Origin: Candidatus Rifleibacteriota bacterium
GTDB lineage: Bacteria > Riflebacteria > Ozemobacteria > Ozemobacterales > Ozemobacteraceae
Assembly (NCBI GenBank): GCA_029560455.1
Contig: JAKQKW010000275.1
Coordinates: forward strand, 1 to 12,439
Direction of reading: 5' to 3'
Length of the DNA stretch: 12,439 nucleotides
Below, in pieces: positions 1 through 7,545 of this stretch. Under the pieces are notes generated by a model. The model ran no database searches. It was not told the origin of the DNA and worked only from the letters and a program-made list of their open reading frames with translations. Made by a program: the position numbers and the translations under genes. Positions within the stretch are counted from its first letter, which is position 1. Every line of letters begins with the position of its first letter.

Positions 1-81
1 TCTTTGGCCGTAGACGGAATTATTGCCAGAATGACCAGAAAAAAAGCAGCAAAACCCCGATTTTTTATATCTCATATCCCC

Positions 82-111
82 ATAATATCAGATTATGGCT
101 ATTTCTGTAAA
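82..111 (-). promoter_or_regulatory. Candidate sigma70-type promoter reading left
   Basis: On the minus strand there is a -35-like TTTACA (106-111) and a -10-like TATTAT (82-87) with an 18-bp spacer; each hexamer matches consensus at five of six positions. It lies directly beyond the probable terminator of the lipase/phaR unit, so it would start a separate transcription unit that leaves the window on the left. Transcription would begin near 74-77, close to an ATG at 73-75. The call rests on motif matching only, in AT-rich DNA where chance matches are common. Confidence 0.35.
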
Positions 112-144
112 AAAATATTACAAGGCCTCCTGTTCGTGGGCCTT
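109..144 (-). terminator. Probable intrinsic terminator of the lipase-phaR unit
   Basis: Read on the minus strand, a perfect 6-bp stem AAGGCC/GGCCTT (plus-strand arms 139-144 and 122-127) with an 11-nt loop is followed, after six bases, by a run of seven T (109-115). It starts about 40 bp beyond the phaR-like stop codon, where a terminator is expected. The stem is short and the T-run does not abut it, so efficiency may be modest. Confidence 0.45.
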
Positions 145-186
145 AATTGTACAACAGCTTGTTTAATGTTTCACAGGAAACAATGG

Positions 187-780
187 TCAGTCAGAGTGCA
201 GCTTTTCCTCAAGCTCCCGTAGGCGTTTGAGAATTTCGGCCATCTTGTCTTCGTCTCTTTTTGCTGCGTTGCCTTCAGCTTTTTTTGCAGGGGCTTCATT
301 TGAGGAGCTCTGGGGTTGCTGCGGCTGCGCTGTTGATGCATTCGTCTGCATAAACGGGTTCATACCCTGAAATGGGTTTGGCATCTGCACCCAGGGGTTC
401 TGAAAAGGCATCGATGGCATCGAGGGCATGCCTGGCATCCCAGGCATGTTCATGCCCGGCATCTGAAATTTGCCTTCCTGGTAGTTCTTGTACATGCCCA
501 TCATCCAGGGGAAGAACTGCTGGAAAAAATTCTCAATCGCTTCTGGCGGTGACTGCAGCATCATCTGGTAGAAGTAGGTTGGAACCAGTTCATACCGGTC
601 TTCAAGCATGACCTGCATAAGGATATATTTGGTGATGTCTTTGCCGGTAGTTTTCTCGACAACTTTTACCTTGTCGCCGCGCTGCAGAAAATCGCGGATC
701 TCGGTCAGTGAAACATAACGGGCTTCTTCGACGCAGTATAAACGACGATTGTCGTATTTTTTAATCAGAATTTCTTTCAC
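187..780 (-). CDS. phaR: PhaR-like polyhydroxyalkanoate synthesis regulator
   Basis: A 197-aa protein. Residues 3-62 match the PHB/PHA accumulation regulator DNA-binding domain; the opening ILIKKYDNRRLYC, with YVSLTEI just after it, is the family hallmark. In PHA-producing bacteria PhaR represses phasin and synthase genes and also binds PHA granules. Residues 63-100 are rich in aromatics and Met, 107-144 are a Met/Pro-rich stretch of MPG/MPS/MPF units, 145-173 are low-complexity Gln/Ser/Ala, and 174-195 form a charged amphipathic helix likely to be a short coiled coil. The start is GTG with GAGGT six bases upstream (786-790). The start codon lies inside the lipase gene (20-bp overlap, different frame), so the two are probably translationally coupled. 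No PHA synthase or phasin gene is visible here, so a role in PHA metabolism is inferred from the domain alone. Several non-PHA bacteria are likely to carry the same domain for other purposes. Confidence 0.85.
   Translation of the reverse strand: MKEILIKKYDNRRLYCVEEARYVSLTEIRDFLQRGDKVKVVEKTTGKDITKYILMQVMLEDRYELVPTYFYQMMLQSPPEAIENFFQQFFPWMMGMYKNYQEGKFQMPGMNMPGMPGMPSMPSMPFQNPWVQMPNPFQGMNPFMQTNASTAQPQQPQSSSNEAPAKKAEGNAAKRDEDKMAEILKRLRELEEKLHSD
427..448. repeat. Perfect 9-bp inverted repeat inside phaR-like gene
   Basis: CATGCCTGG (427-435) and CCAGGCATG (440-448) are perfect inverse copies around a 4-nt loop. They lie in the part of the phaR-like gene coding for the Met/Pro-Gly units, so the hairpin is at least partly a by-product of repeated MPG codons. 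The minus-strand mRNA could fold here. Confidence 0.6.
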
Positions 781-2068
781 TCAAAACCTCGGAAATGTGA
801 TTAAGAGCGGCAGGCAGAACGGTCAGGCCGACGTGGTGAGTATTGAGTGTTTTAACACTTGCCACCCTTGCGCCACGGGCTTTCAGGCCTTCCTGGTAAA
901 CAGCGCTCTTCAGGAACAGAACCCCGTCGCTACTGTCAGCAAACTCGCCAACCGGAAACTCAAGCCAGAAGAACTTGACTGTGTCAATTTCCTGTTTAGT
1001 CCCGGCGAGGATGTGGCAGGTCACCGAAGGATCAATTCCCTTTGTGTTGAGTGAGCTTATCACATTTCCGGCTTCCTGTATAGCGCGGTCTATACCTTCT
1101 GATACCAGGAGGCCGCTGATTCCGCCTTTATAAAGAGCATTTCGCGAAACATTTGCGTCTGCAGTAACGCTTTGATAATTGAAGTCGATACCATCCTTTA
1201 CCCAGTTGTGAAGCATCTGATACTGCCCCGGGAACAGGCGGTTGTGAGATTCAGTTTCGACATACATGCCCTGCCAGACCATTGAACGGGCTCCGAGCGG
1301 CGCAGCAAGTTTCTGTTGCATTACGGTAAAGTTATACATGTAATATCTGAAAGCGGTATCGATACCTTTCAGCGGCGAAGCAACGAAGATGATTTTGCGA
1401 ATATCCTTGCGGAAAGGGGTCAGCCAGGAATATTGAGGATACTCGGCGCCGAGGTCAGAAGCGTAGATGCGTACCGACATCGCACCTTTACTGTGGCAGA
1501 TCACATCTACTTTCTGGGCTGTAGTCAGTTCTTTTATTCTGGCGATAGCATTGGCGACCTGCTGTGCCTGAAGAAAATTGTCGCCGTGCGGATGCGAGAA
1601 GGTCAGGGCGAAGACTGAAAAGCCATTTTTAACCAGATGCTGCATAATGCCCGGCTTGTCAATATTGCCACTCTCGGGGATATCAAATGTATAGGGATGG
1701 CAGAAGCCTCTGCAGGCGTTATCGCCGGCGCCGTGAACGAGGAGCACTGGTGTTTTGTGGCGTGCTCGGTTCCAGCGAGGGGCCAGGTGCAGCAGAACAT
1801 TACGTGAATGTGGCTTGTTTGTGCCGAAGGCTTTCTGAATGATACTGTGACTCTGGCGGCTTTTGACATGAAATGGCTCGGCGACAAAATTCGGGGCGTC
1901 GTCTTCAAGAAGTTCTATTCTCTCCCAGGGGGAGCTGTCGCGGCCTGTGATGTCACTGACAACACGTACCGCCGCTCCGGCAAATGCCGGCAGCAGAATC
2001 AACAGAATTAGAAAGCTTAAAAAAGCGGTTCTGAAACAAAATCGCCTGAAATCAATATTATTAATCAC
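761..2068 (-). CDS. Secreted alpha/beta-hydrolase, lipase/esterase
   Basis: A 435-aa alpha/beta-hydrolase with a Sec signal peptide: basic start, hydrophobic core at about 15-30, and an Ala-rich cleavage region (AFAGAA) at about 28-33. The oxyanion strand reads LLVHGAG. The nucleophile elbow is CHSKG with Ser193, a variant of GxSxG in which the first Gly is Cys. The likely remaining triad members are Asp381 (SSDGVLFL) and His411 or His412 (NTHHVGL). These features fit secreted class 2-like lipases and EstA-type esterases acting on lipid or polyester bonds outside the cytoplasm. The substrate cannot be read from the sequence. The start is GTG; AAGGTGAT (2075-2082) sits six bases upstream and pairs well with the 16S rRNA tail. 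The gene overlaps the phaR-like gene by 20 bp, so the two form one transcription unit. A link to polyester (PHA) turnover is possible through that neighbour but is only inference. Confidence 0.85.
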   Translation of the reverse strand: MINNIDFRRFCFRTAFLSFLILLILLPAFAGAAVRVVSDITGRDSSPWERIELLEDDAPNFVAEPFHVKSRQSHSIIQKAFGTNKPHSRNVLLHLAPRWNRARHKTPVLLVHGAGDNACRGFCHPYTFDIPESGNIDKPGIMQHLVKNGFSVFALTFSHPHGDNFLQAQQVANAIARIKELTTAQKVDVICHSKGAMSVRIYASDLGAEYPQYSWLTPFRKDIRKIIFVASPLKGIDTAFRYYMYNFTVMQQKLAAPLGARSMVWQGMYVETESHNRLFPGQYQMLHNWVKDGIDFNYQSVTADANVSRNALYKGGISGLLVSEGIDRAIQEAGNVISSLNTKGIDPSVTCHILAGTKQEIDTVKFFWLEFPVGEFADSSDGVLFLKSAVYQEGLKARGARVASVKTLNTHHVGLTVLPAALNHISEVLSERNSD

Positions 2069-2206
2069 TACTCGATCACCTTTCCTGCGAGAGGCAATGC
2101 AATACTCTTACTTGCTCTGTTATGCCGACCCTGACGGGATTTTCGCTGATCAATACTGAGAGAATAAATGTCAGTTTCGACAGAACGGGTTAATTGATAC
2201 AAAATA

Positions 2207-2235
2207 ATTTTAACCGAAAAAACTCAGATTTCCAA
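2207..2235 (-). promoter_or_regulatory. Promoter of lipase-phaR operon
   Basis: On the minus strand, -35-like TTGGAA (2230-2235) and -10-like TAAAAT (2207-2212, five of six consensus bases) are separated by exactly 17 bp. Transcription would start near 2200, giving a leader of about 130 nt before the lipase GTG. The call is motif-based. Confidence 0.45.
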
Positions 2236-2330
2236 GACTCGCAAAAGGTTTTTTTACTTTAAATTTGTTAGATGCGGTACAACCGGGCCAGATAAAAAAA
2301 TAGAATTTAGTGAAAAAATTAGCAAAAGAC

Positions 2331-2359
2331 TTGCAAAAGCGTGCCTTCAGGCGTAAATA
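2331..2359 (+). promoter_or_regulatory. Weak candidate promoter for the Ehr operon
   Basis: TTGCAA (2331-2336) and TAAATA (2354-2359) are 17 bp apart and lie 38 bp upstream of the first Ehr gene. The -35 matches at four of six positions and the -10 at only three. A dedicated or activated promoter elsewhere in 2236-2390 is equally possible. The copy of GCAAAAG at 2333 overlaps the -35 and could be part of an operator. Confidence 0.22.
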
Positions 2360-2397
2360 AGCTCATGCAACTGAAACACAGGCTGAGGTAATAAAGT

Positions 2398-4383
2398 ATG
2401 CAGCAATTTTTAACGGCAATTCTGGTAATAACATGCGGCGGTCTGCTGGCATGGCTTACGGGCAGGCTTAAGACTCTTTCTGCTGCCATCGGCACCGGTT
2501 CCTGCATCGGTGGAGGCCTTCTCGCCCTTATCCCGGCGGCAGAAATTCTTATGTCCGGCGGCCAGACCCCAGACATAGTTCTAAACCTACCCCTTGGCGC
2601 TGCTACCCTCAGACTTGACGCAGTTTCGGCCTTTTTTTCTTTGCCGGTTATCTTTCTCGGCGCTCTTTCGGCCATATACGCCGCTGCAACCTGCCATCAC
2701 GATAAACATGAATGTGGCGGTTACTGGTTTTTCTATTGCCTGCTGATGGCTTCAATGCTGTTTCTGACAGCTTCTGCCAATGCCGTGCTTTTTCTCATGG
2801 CCTGGGAAATCATGTCAGTTGCTGCATTCTTCCTGATTATCCATAGAGACGAAATCGCCTCAGCCAGAAATGCCGCCTGGAGCTTTCTCGTGGCCAGCCA
2901 TGTCGGCACAGCAGGCTTGTTTATCATGTTTGCTGTTCTCAGCACCAATTGCGGTTCTTTTGAATTCGCCAGTTTTATCAGAACCTCCGTTTCGGCCGAA
3001 ACCGCGTCGATGGTTTTCTTTCTCGCTCTGTTCGGATTCGGCGTCAAAGTTGGTCTGTTGCCCCTGCATGTCTGGATGCCTGATTTATACGCGTTTGCCG
3101 ACGCCCATGTTTCTGCCGTGCTCTCTGGCGCCATGAGCAAAATGGGTTTCTATGGTCTGGTAAGAGTTCTCATGTTTCTACCGGTCCATTCTGCTTCCTG
3201 GGGCTGGGCTCTTGCCTTTGGGGGTCTGCTGACCGGTGTTTTCGCCCTAATAACCGCTCTGGCGCAGCACGACCTCAAAAAGGTGATTGCCTACAGCAGC
3301 ATGGAAAACGCCGGCATCATAATGATGGGTCTTGGCTGTGCTGTGTTGGCGGGTGTGTGGAAAGTGCCATCGCTGGCTTTTGCTGCGCTGGCCGGTTCTC
3401 TGCTGCACGTTCTCAATCATGCCGCCTGCAAGGGTCTGCTTTTTCTCGGTTCTGGCGCTGTCTACTTCGGCACCGGTACCAGAAAGCTCGAAGCGATGGG
3501 TGGGCTCGCGAAAACTATGCCATATACCGCCCTGTTTTTCGGAATTGGCGCCGCGGCAATCTCAGGCCTTCCTCCTTTTAACAGCTTTATCAGTGAATTC
3601 ATGATTTTTCTTGCCGGTCTGCAGGCGGCCCGCCTGGGAACCTCGCCAGCTCTGCTGCTAGCCGGCGTTCTGCTTGCCGGACTTGGTTTGATCGGCGGAC
3701 TCGCGATGGCAACATTTTCGCGAACTTTCGGCCTGGTGTTTCTCGGCGCTTCACGCAGCGATAAAAAAGTTGAACCGAGAGAGTCCGGCTGGCTTGCCAG
3801 ATTGCCAATGGCCATTCTTGTGCTTGCCATTTTTCTGCTTTCGCTGCTTTCACCGTTCATTCTTATCCCGGTAACACGCGTTGCATCAATGATTGCCTCC
3901 GCTTCTGGTACAGCGTTCACCGACGAAAGCGCCCTGCTCAATATTCAGCCGGTAACCATCACTGCGGCTGTGACATTCTTTCTCAGTCTTTTTGTTATGC
4001 TTTTCTGGCAGATACGCAGCCGGTTTTTCAGTAATGGCGATGTCGACAGCCGCTGCACCTGGGATTGCGGCTTTGCTGCGCCTGATTCGCGCATTCAATA
4101 TACCTCTTCTTCCTTTTCACAACCTGTAAGCGAAGTTTTTTCGAGCATTGTCAGGCCGTATCGTCATGGCGAAAAGGTTGCCGGCTTTTTTCCGGAACAT
4201 GCAAGCTTCAGAACCGACGCCCCTGACTCTCTGCTGCGATATCTGTATATGCCTCTGTTTGGCTTGATCGATCGGGCAATGGTGCCGTTGCGGGCTCTTC
4301 AGCACGGGCGTTTGCATCTTTATATCTGTTATCTGGCGGTTGTTCTTCTTATACTCCTGATCTGGAAGGTGGTGGCCGCATGA
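2398..4383 (+). CDS. hyfB: HyfB-like antiporter subunit of Ehr complex
   Basis: A 661-aa integral membrane protein of the NuoL/NuoM/Mrp antiporter family, close in length to E. coli HyfB (about 670 aa). It forms one of the ion-translocating channels of the membrane arm. Key residues are in place: Glu137 in MAWEIMS (the conserved Glu of TM5), Lys217 in the FGVKVGLLPLHVWMPD segment of TM7, Lys248 in the following SGAMSKMGFYG, the lysines of HDLKKVIAYSS, and Lys in the HAACKGLLF helix. The C-terminal part has the HyfB-type soluble segment beginning TWDCGF, then a last membrane helix. About 15 membrane segments can be drawn. It is the first gene of the operon; GAGG at 2385-2388, nine bases before the ATG, supports the start. 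Its stop overlaps the next start by 4 bp (ATGA). Generic annotation would be 'hydrogenase 4 subunit B' or 'proton-conducting transporter'. Confidence 0.9.
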   Translation: MQQFLTAILVITCGGLLAWLTGRLKTLSAAIGTGSCIGGGLLALIPAAEILMSGGQTPDIVLNLPLGAATLRLDAVSAFFSLPVIFLGALSAIYAAATCHHDKHECGGYWFFYCLLMASMLFLTASANAVLFLMAWEIMSVAAFFLIIHRDEIASARNAAWSFLVASHVGTAGLFIMFAVLSTNCGSFEFASFIRTSVSAETASMVFFLALFGFGVKVGLLPLHVWMPDLYAFADAHVSAVLSGAMSKMGFYGLVRVLMFLPVHSASWGWALAFGGLLTGVFALITALAQHDLKKVIAYSSMENAGIIMMGLGCAVLAGVWKVPSLAFAALAGSLLHVLNHAACKGLLFLGSGAVYFGTGTRKLEAMGGLAKTMPYTALFFGIGAAAISGLPPFNSFISEFMIFLAGLQAARLGTSPALLLAGVLLAGLGLIGGLAMATFSRTFGLVFLGASRSDKKVEPRESGWLARLPMAILVLAIFLLSLLSPFILIPVTRVASMIASASGTAFTDESALLNIQPVTITAAVTFFLSLFVMLFWQIRSRFFSNGDVDSRCTWDCGFAAPDSRIQYTSSSFSQPVSEVFSSIVRPYRHGEKVAGFFPEHASFRTDAPDSLLRYLYMPLFGLIDRAMVPLRALQHGRLHLYICYLAVVLLILLIWKVVAA

Positions 4384-5300
4384 TCAGCATTCATTCTGTC
4401 GGATTTTTTATTTTCACGCTTCTGCTTGCTCCGATTCTGCCAGGAATTATCAACAAGGTGAAAGCTTTCTTCGGCGGCAAAATGGGGCCGCCGGTAATGC
4501 AGCTTTATTATGATGTTGCCAAGCTGATGAGGAAATCCGCAACCTATAGTCAGACCTCAACCCTGGTCACGCGCCTCGCGCCTGTCGTGATTTTCTTTTC
4601 GACACTTGGCGCGGCGCTGCTGATACCATCCTTCTTCAGAGAAGCCTGCTGCCGCTTCGCGGGTGACGTGATTCTGATGGCCTATCTGTTCGGAATCGGC
4701 CGCTTTTTTATGGTTATTGCGGCTATGGACCGTGGTTCAGCCTTTGAGGGAATGGGTGCCAGCCGTGAAGTTCTCTACAGTGCTCTGGCTGAACCAGCCT
4801 TTTTCTGCGGTCTGCTGGTATTGATCAATGAAACCGGCGATATGAGCCTTTCCGGAATTTTCAGCGGGCTTTCGGTTGAGCTCTGGCGGCAGAACCCGGC
4901 AATAATGCTGCTGATTGCGGTGAGCTGGATGATCGTTCTGCTGACCGAAAATGCGAGAATTCCGGTAGATGACCCGAATACGCACCTTGAGCTGACCATG
5001 ATCCATGAAGTCATGATCCTTGATTACAGCAGCAAAGACCTCGGAATGATCGAATATGCTTCTGCCCTCAAACTCTGGTTGTTTTCGAGTCTTCTGGTTG
5101 GTCTTACAATAACCGCCGGGGCAGTTCCGTCATATTTTCACATTCCGGTATTCTTGTTCGGAATGTTTATGGTAGCGGTTATCATCGGCTGCGTCGAGTC
5201 GACGATTGCCCGCCTCAGGCTTATTCATATTCCCAAATTCATTGTCGGTTCTGGTGCCCTGGCCATAATCGCCCTGATTCTGAAAATTGCAGGAAACTGA
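4380..5300 (+). CDS. hyfC: HyfC/HycD-like (NuoH-type) subunit of Ehr complex
   Basis: A 306-aa membrane protein of the NuoH/HyfC/HycD family (E. coli HyfC is about 315 aa). In complex I and group 4 hydrogenases this subunit anchors the peripheral arm and couples its chemistry to the antiporter subunits. Diagnostic segments are QLYYDVAKLMRK near the N-terminus, GSAFEGMGASREV in the middle, and ENARIPVDDPNTHLELTMIHE at about residues 190-210, which carries the conserved acidic and Arg residues of the coupling loop. About eight hydrophobic helices can be drawn. The ATG lies inside the hyfB stop (ATGA), with AAGGTGG seven bases upstream. Typical database names are 'respiratory chain complex I subunit 1 family' or 'hydrogenase-4 component C'. 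All family-defining loops look intact. Confidence 0.9.
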   Translation: MISIHSVGFFIFTLLLAPILPGIINKVKAFFGGKMGPPVMQLYYDVAKLMRKSATYSQTSTLVTRLAPVVIFFSTLGAALLIPSFFREACCRFAGDVILMAYLFGIGRFFMVIAAMDRGSAFEGMGASREVLYSALAEPAFFCGLLVLINETGDMSLSGIFSGLSVELWRQNPAIMLLIAVSWMIVLLTENARIPVDDPNTHLELTMIHEVMILDYSSKDLGMIEYASALKLWLFSSLLVGLTITAGAVPSYFHIPVFLFGMFMVAVIIGCVESTIARLRLIHIPKFIVGSGALAIIALILKIAGN

Positions 5301-5305
5301 AAACC

Positions 5306-5980
5306 ATGAACAGTATAGCCACACTACTTGCCTTGTCATGTATTTTTCTGCTCGGTTCGAGCCGATTGCTGATGTCGATCAGAATGGTCGCTTTTCAGGG
5401 TCTGCTGCTGGGCATTCTGCCACTGGCTGCCGCCGGTGACGGTCACCTGTCGCTGGCCCTCATTTTTCTGTCGCTGGCCAGCATCGCACTGAAAAGCATT
5501 CTGCTGCCCTGGCTTCTGAATAAGGCGATGGTCGATTCAGGCACCCGCCGCGAGATTGAGCCTTTTATAAGCTTTGGCGCTTCGATGCTTCTCGGGCTTT
5601 TTCTGCTTGCCGTGTCAGGCTGGATCGTCGATAAGCTCCAGGCCACCGAGCCAGTGCCTTCGCCGGTTACCTTGATTGCCGGATTTTATCTGGTTTTTTC
5701 TGGTCTGCTGCTGCTGATTACCCGGCGCAAGGCGCTTACCCAGACCCTGGGCTTTCTTGTGCTCGAAAACGGGGTTTTTACTGCTGGCCTGAGTCTTGGC
5801 AGTGAATTCTCGGTGATGGTTGAGCTTGGCATTCTGCTTGACGTCTTCGTTGGCATTTTCCTGATGGGTATCATGCTGTTTCATATTGACCGCGAATTCG
5901 ACCACCTCGATGCCGACCGTTTCAATGAACTGTCCGACCTCGAAATTGCCGTTTCGCCCGACGAGGAGGTCGCCGAATGA
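5306..5980 (+). CDS. hyfE: HyfE-like (NuoK-related) subunit of Ehr complex
   Basis: A 224-aa membrane protein matching hydrogenase-4 component E in length (E. coli about 216 aa). The second half resembles NuoK: Glu154 in VLENGVF and Glu173 in MVELGILLD sit in consecutive helices, as do the two proton-path glutamates of NuoK. An acidic cytoplasmic tail follows (about residues 195-224). Roughly six to seven membrane helices are apparent. It begins five bases after the hyfC stop; AGGA at 5291-5294 is a weak and somewhat distant ribosome binding site, so translation may rely on coupling. Its stop overlaps the next ATG by 4 bp. It probably forms the link between HyfC and the antiporter subunits. 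Confidence 0.88.
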   Translation: MNSIATLLALSCIFLLGSSRLLMSIRMVAFQGLLLGILPLAAAGDGHLSLALIFLSLASIALKSILLPWLLNKAMVDSGTRREIEPFISFGASMLLGLFLLAVSGWIVDKLQATEPVPSPVTLIAGFYLVFSGLLLLITRRKALTQTLGFLVLENGVFTAGLSLGSEFSVMVELGILLDVFVGIFLMGIMLFHIDREFDHLDADRFNELSDLEIAVSPDEEVAE

Positions 5981-7545
5981 ATACCGCCTGGGCTCTGATC
6001 GTTCTGCCGGCCATTACCGGCTTGTGCTCCCTGTTCATCGACTCGGAAAGGCTTCGCAAGAATCTGCTGGTTGTCGTTGCCTTTCTGCATCTCTACATGT
6101 CTTTGCAGCTCTGCAACGGTTCTGCTGGCGAACTTGACGGTATCTGGCTCGGTATCGACCATCTTACCCGAATTTTTCTTACCCTTACCAGCCTGCTGTT
6201 TACCGGGTCAGCTGTTTATTCTATGATTTATCTCGACAAACATCCGCATGCAGATGGCGCCGATCTTGCCGGCTGGCAGTTTTTGCGCAACCGCAACGCG
6301 ATTTTTGTCGCCTGTATGCAGCTGTTTCTTGCAGCAATGAGCCTGGCGATTCTCAGCATGCACTTTGGGTTACAGTGGATCGGCATCGAAGCCACAACCC
6401 TTGCCAGCACGCCGTTGATTTACTATCACCGCAGTCGCCGCTCTCTTGAAGCCGCCTGGAAATACATGATCATCTGTTCGGTTGGCATTGCGCTCGCGCT
6501 GATGGGTGTTTTCTTTCTGGCCAAAACAACGACCCAGCATGTGCAGGTCTTCACTCCTGCCGGTCTGGTGTTGTTCGCCGGTTATCTCAAGCTTGGCTGG
6601 CTGAAGGTTGCTTTCATCTTCTTTCTGGTTGGTTACGGAACCAAGATGGGCCTGGCGCCAATGCATACCTGGCTGCCCGACGCGCACAGCGAAGCCCCGT
6701 CGCCGGTTTCAGCGATGCTTTCCGGCGCCCTGCTTAATTGCGCTTTTCTCGGTATTCTCAGGATTTATCAGGTTTGTGCTGCAATTCCGGCAACCGCCGC
6801 TTTTGCTTCAGAACTGCTGATTATTGCCGGTCTCGTTTCGATGGGTTTCTCTGGTATTTTTATCATGCACCAGCCTGACTACAAAAGAATGCTCGCCTAT
6901 TCGAGCGTTGAACACATGGGCATTCTTGCCACCGGTATCGGCCTTGGCGGCTCTGCCATTGCCGGCGCCCTTCTGCACGCAATCTGCCATTCATTGATCA
7001 AAGCCCCGATGTTTCTGCTTGCCGGTAACATTCTTTCGGCTTTCAATACCAAAAAAGTCGAAGAAGTCTCTGGCCTGCTTAAATCAATGCCATTTACCGG
7101 CATGCTCTGGCTTACAGGCTTCTTGGCGATCACCGGCACCCCGCCATTCGGAACCTTCATCAGCGAATTTTCGATTCTCAAAGCTGCTTTGCAGACCCGC
7201 AGCTGGACAACAGCGGGCCTCTATCTTCTCTTTCTTCTGATCGTTTTTATCGGCATGCTGACGATTGTCATGCAGATGACTCTGGGTCGCCGCCCCGATG
7301 ATCACGCCGACGAGCACCATCATCATGCCCCGGTCGCCAAAGACCATGACCAGAAGCACGAGAAACATCACAAGCATGAGACTGCAGCAGTGGGCTCCGG
7401 TTCTGTGATAGATGAGGATCTGCTGCAGCTTCTGACTCCGATCGTATTTTTGTCTCTGGCTCTGGTTCTTGGCTTCTACCTGCCTGAATACGTCAGACAG
7501 GCCATAAATGGCGGAGCCCTGCTGCTTGGAGGTGCAATACTGTGA
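5977..7545 (+). CDS. hyfF: HyfF-like antiporter subunit with His-rich loop
   Basis: A 522-aa NuoL/M/N-family membrane protein, close to E. coli HyfF (about 526 aa). The channel residues are present: Glu in the WIGIEATTLAS helix, Lys in GYGTKMGLAPMHTWLPDAH, Lys in DYKRMLAYSSVEHMG, and the HSLIKAPMF helix. This is the second ion-translocating subunit of the complex; no HyfD-type third antiporter subunit is present. Unusual is a hydrophilic loop at residues 438-472, between the penultimate and last helices, with ten His in residues 443-467 (four consecutive at 447-450) mixed with Asp, Glu and Lys. It looks like a metal-binding or pH-sensing segment and is probably cytoplasmic by the family's usual topology. 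The start has an excellent AGGAGGT (5964-5970) six bases upstream and overlaps the hyfE stop. Confidence 0.9.
   Translation: MNTAWALIVLPAITGLCSLFIDSERLRKNLLVVVAFLHLYMSLQLCNGSAGELDGIWLGIDHLTRIFLTLTSLLFTGSAVYSMIYLDKHPHADGADLAGWQFLRNRNAIFVACMQLFLAAMSLAILSMHFGLQWIGIEATTLASTPLIYYHRSRRSLEAAWKYMIICSVGIALALMGVFFLAKTTTQHVQVFTPAGLVLFAGYLKLGWLKVAFIFFLVGYGTKMGLAPMHTWLPDAHSEAPSPVSAMLSGALLNCAFLGILRIYQVCAAIPATAAFASELLIIAGLVSMGFSGIFIMHQPDYKRMLAYSSVEHMGILATGIGLGGSAIAGALLHAICHSLIKAPMFLLAGNILSAFNTKKVEEVSGLLKSMPFTGMLWLTGFLAITGTPPFGTFISEFSILKAALQTRSWTTAGLYLLFLLIVFIGMLTIVMQMTLGRRPDDHADEHHHHAPVAKDHDQKHEKHHKHETAAVGSGSVIDEDLLQLLTPIVFLSLALVLGFYLPEYVRQAINGGALLLGGAIL
7303..7377 (+). other. Histidine-rich segment in hyfF
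   Basis: These bases encode residues 443-467 of the HyfF-like protein, ten of which are His, interspersed with acidic residues and Lys. Such clusters commonly bind Ni, Zn, Co or Cu. The composition is unlike the rest of the membrane protein. Whether it is functional or a tolerated low-complexity insertion cannot be told from the sequence. Confidence 0.8.

Larger units (their letters stand above)
2069..2397. other. Divergent AT-rich intergenic region
   Basis: This 329-bp gap separates the minus-strand lipase from the plus-strand Ehr operon. It has no convincing gene. It is rich in A and T tracts (for example around 2248-2266 and 2293-2320), consistent with promoter DNA. It holds a good minus-strand promoter (2207-2235), a weak plus-strand candidate (2331-2359) and three copies of GCAAAAG at 2241, 2322 and 2333, the last two 11 bp apart. 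No terminator-like hairpin or known riboswitch motif was recognised. Confidence 0.7.

Noticed and set aside
4..222. Plus-strand 72-codon open frame at the left edge
   Set aside because: No ribosome binding site or recognisable composition; it runs over the terminator hairpin and into the end of the phaR-like gene on the other strand.
749..1054. Plus-strand open frame of about 100 codons opposite the lipase gene
   Set aside because: It is an antisense shadow of the lipase, whose triad and signal peptide clearly define the coding strand.
2343..2352. Palindrome GCCTTCAGGC in the hyfB leader as an operator
   Set aside because: The arms are only 4 bp, which is expected by chance in a region this size.
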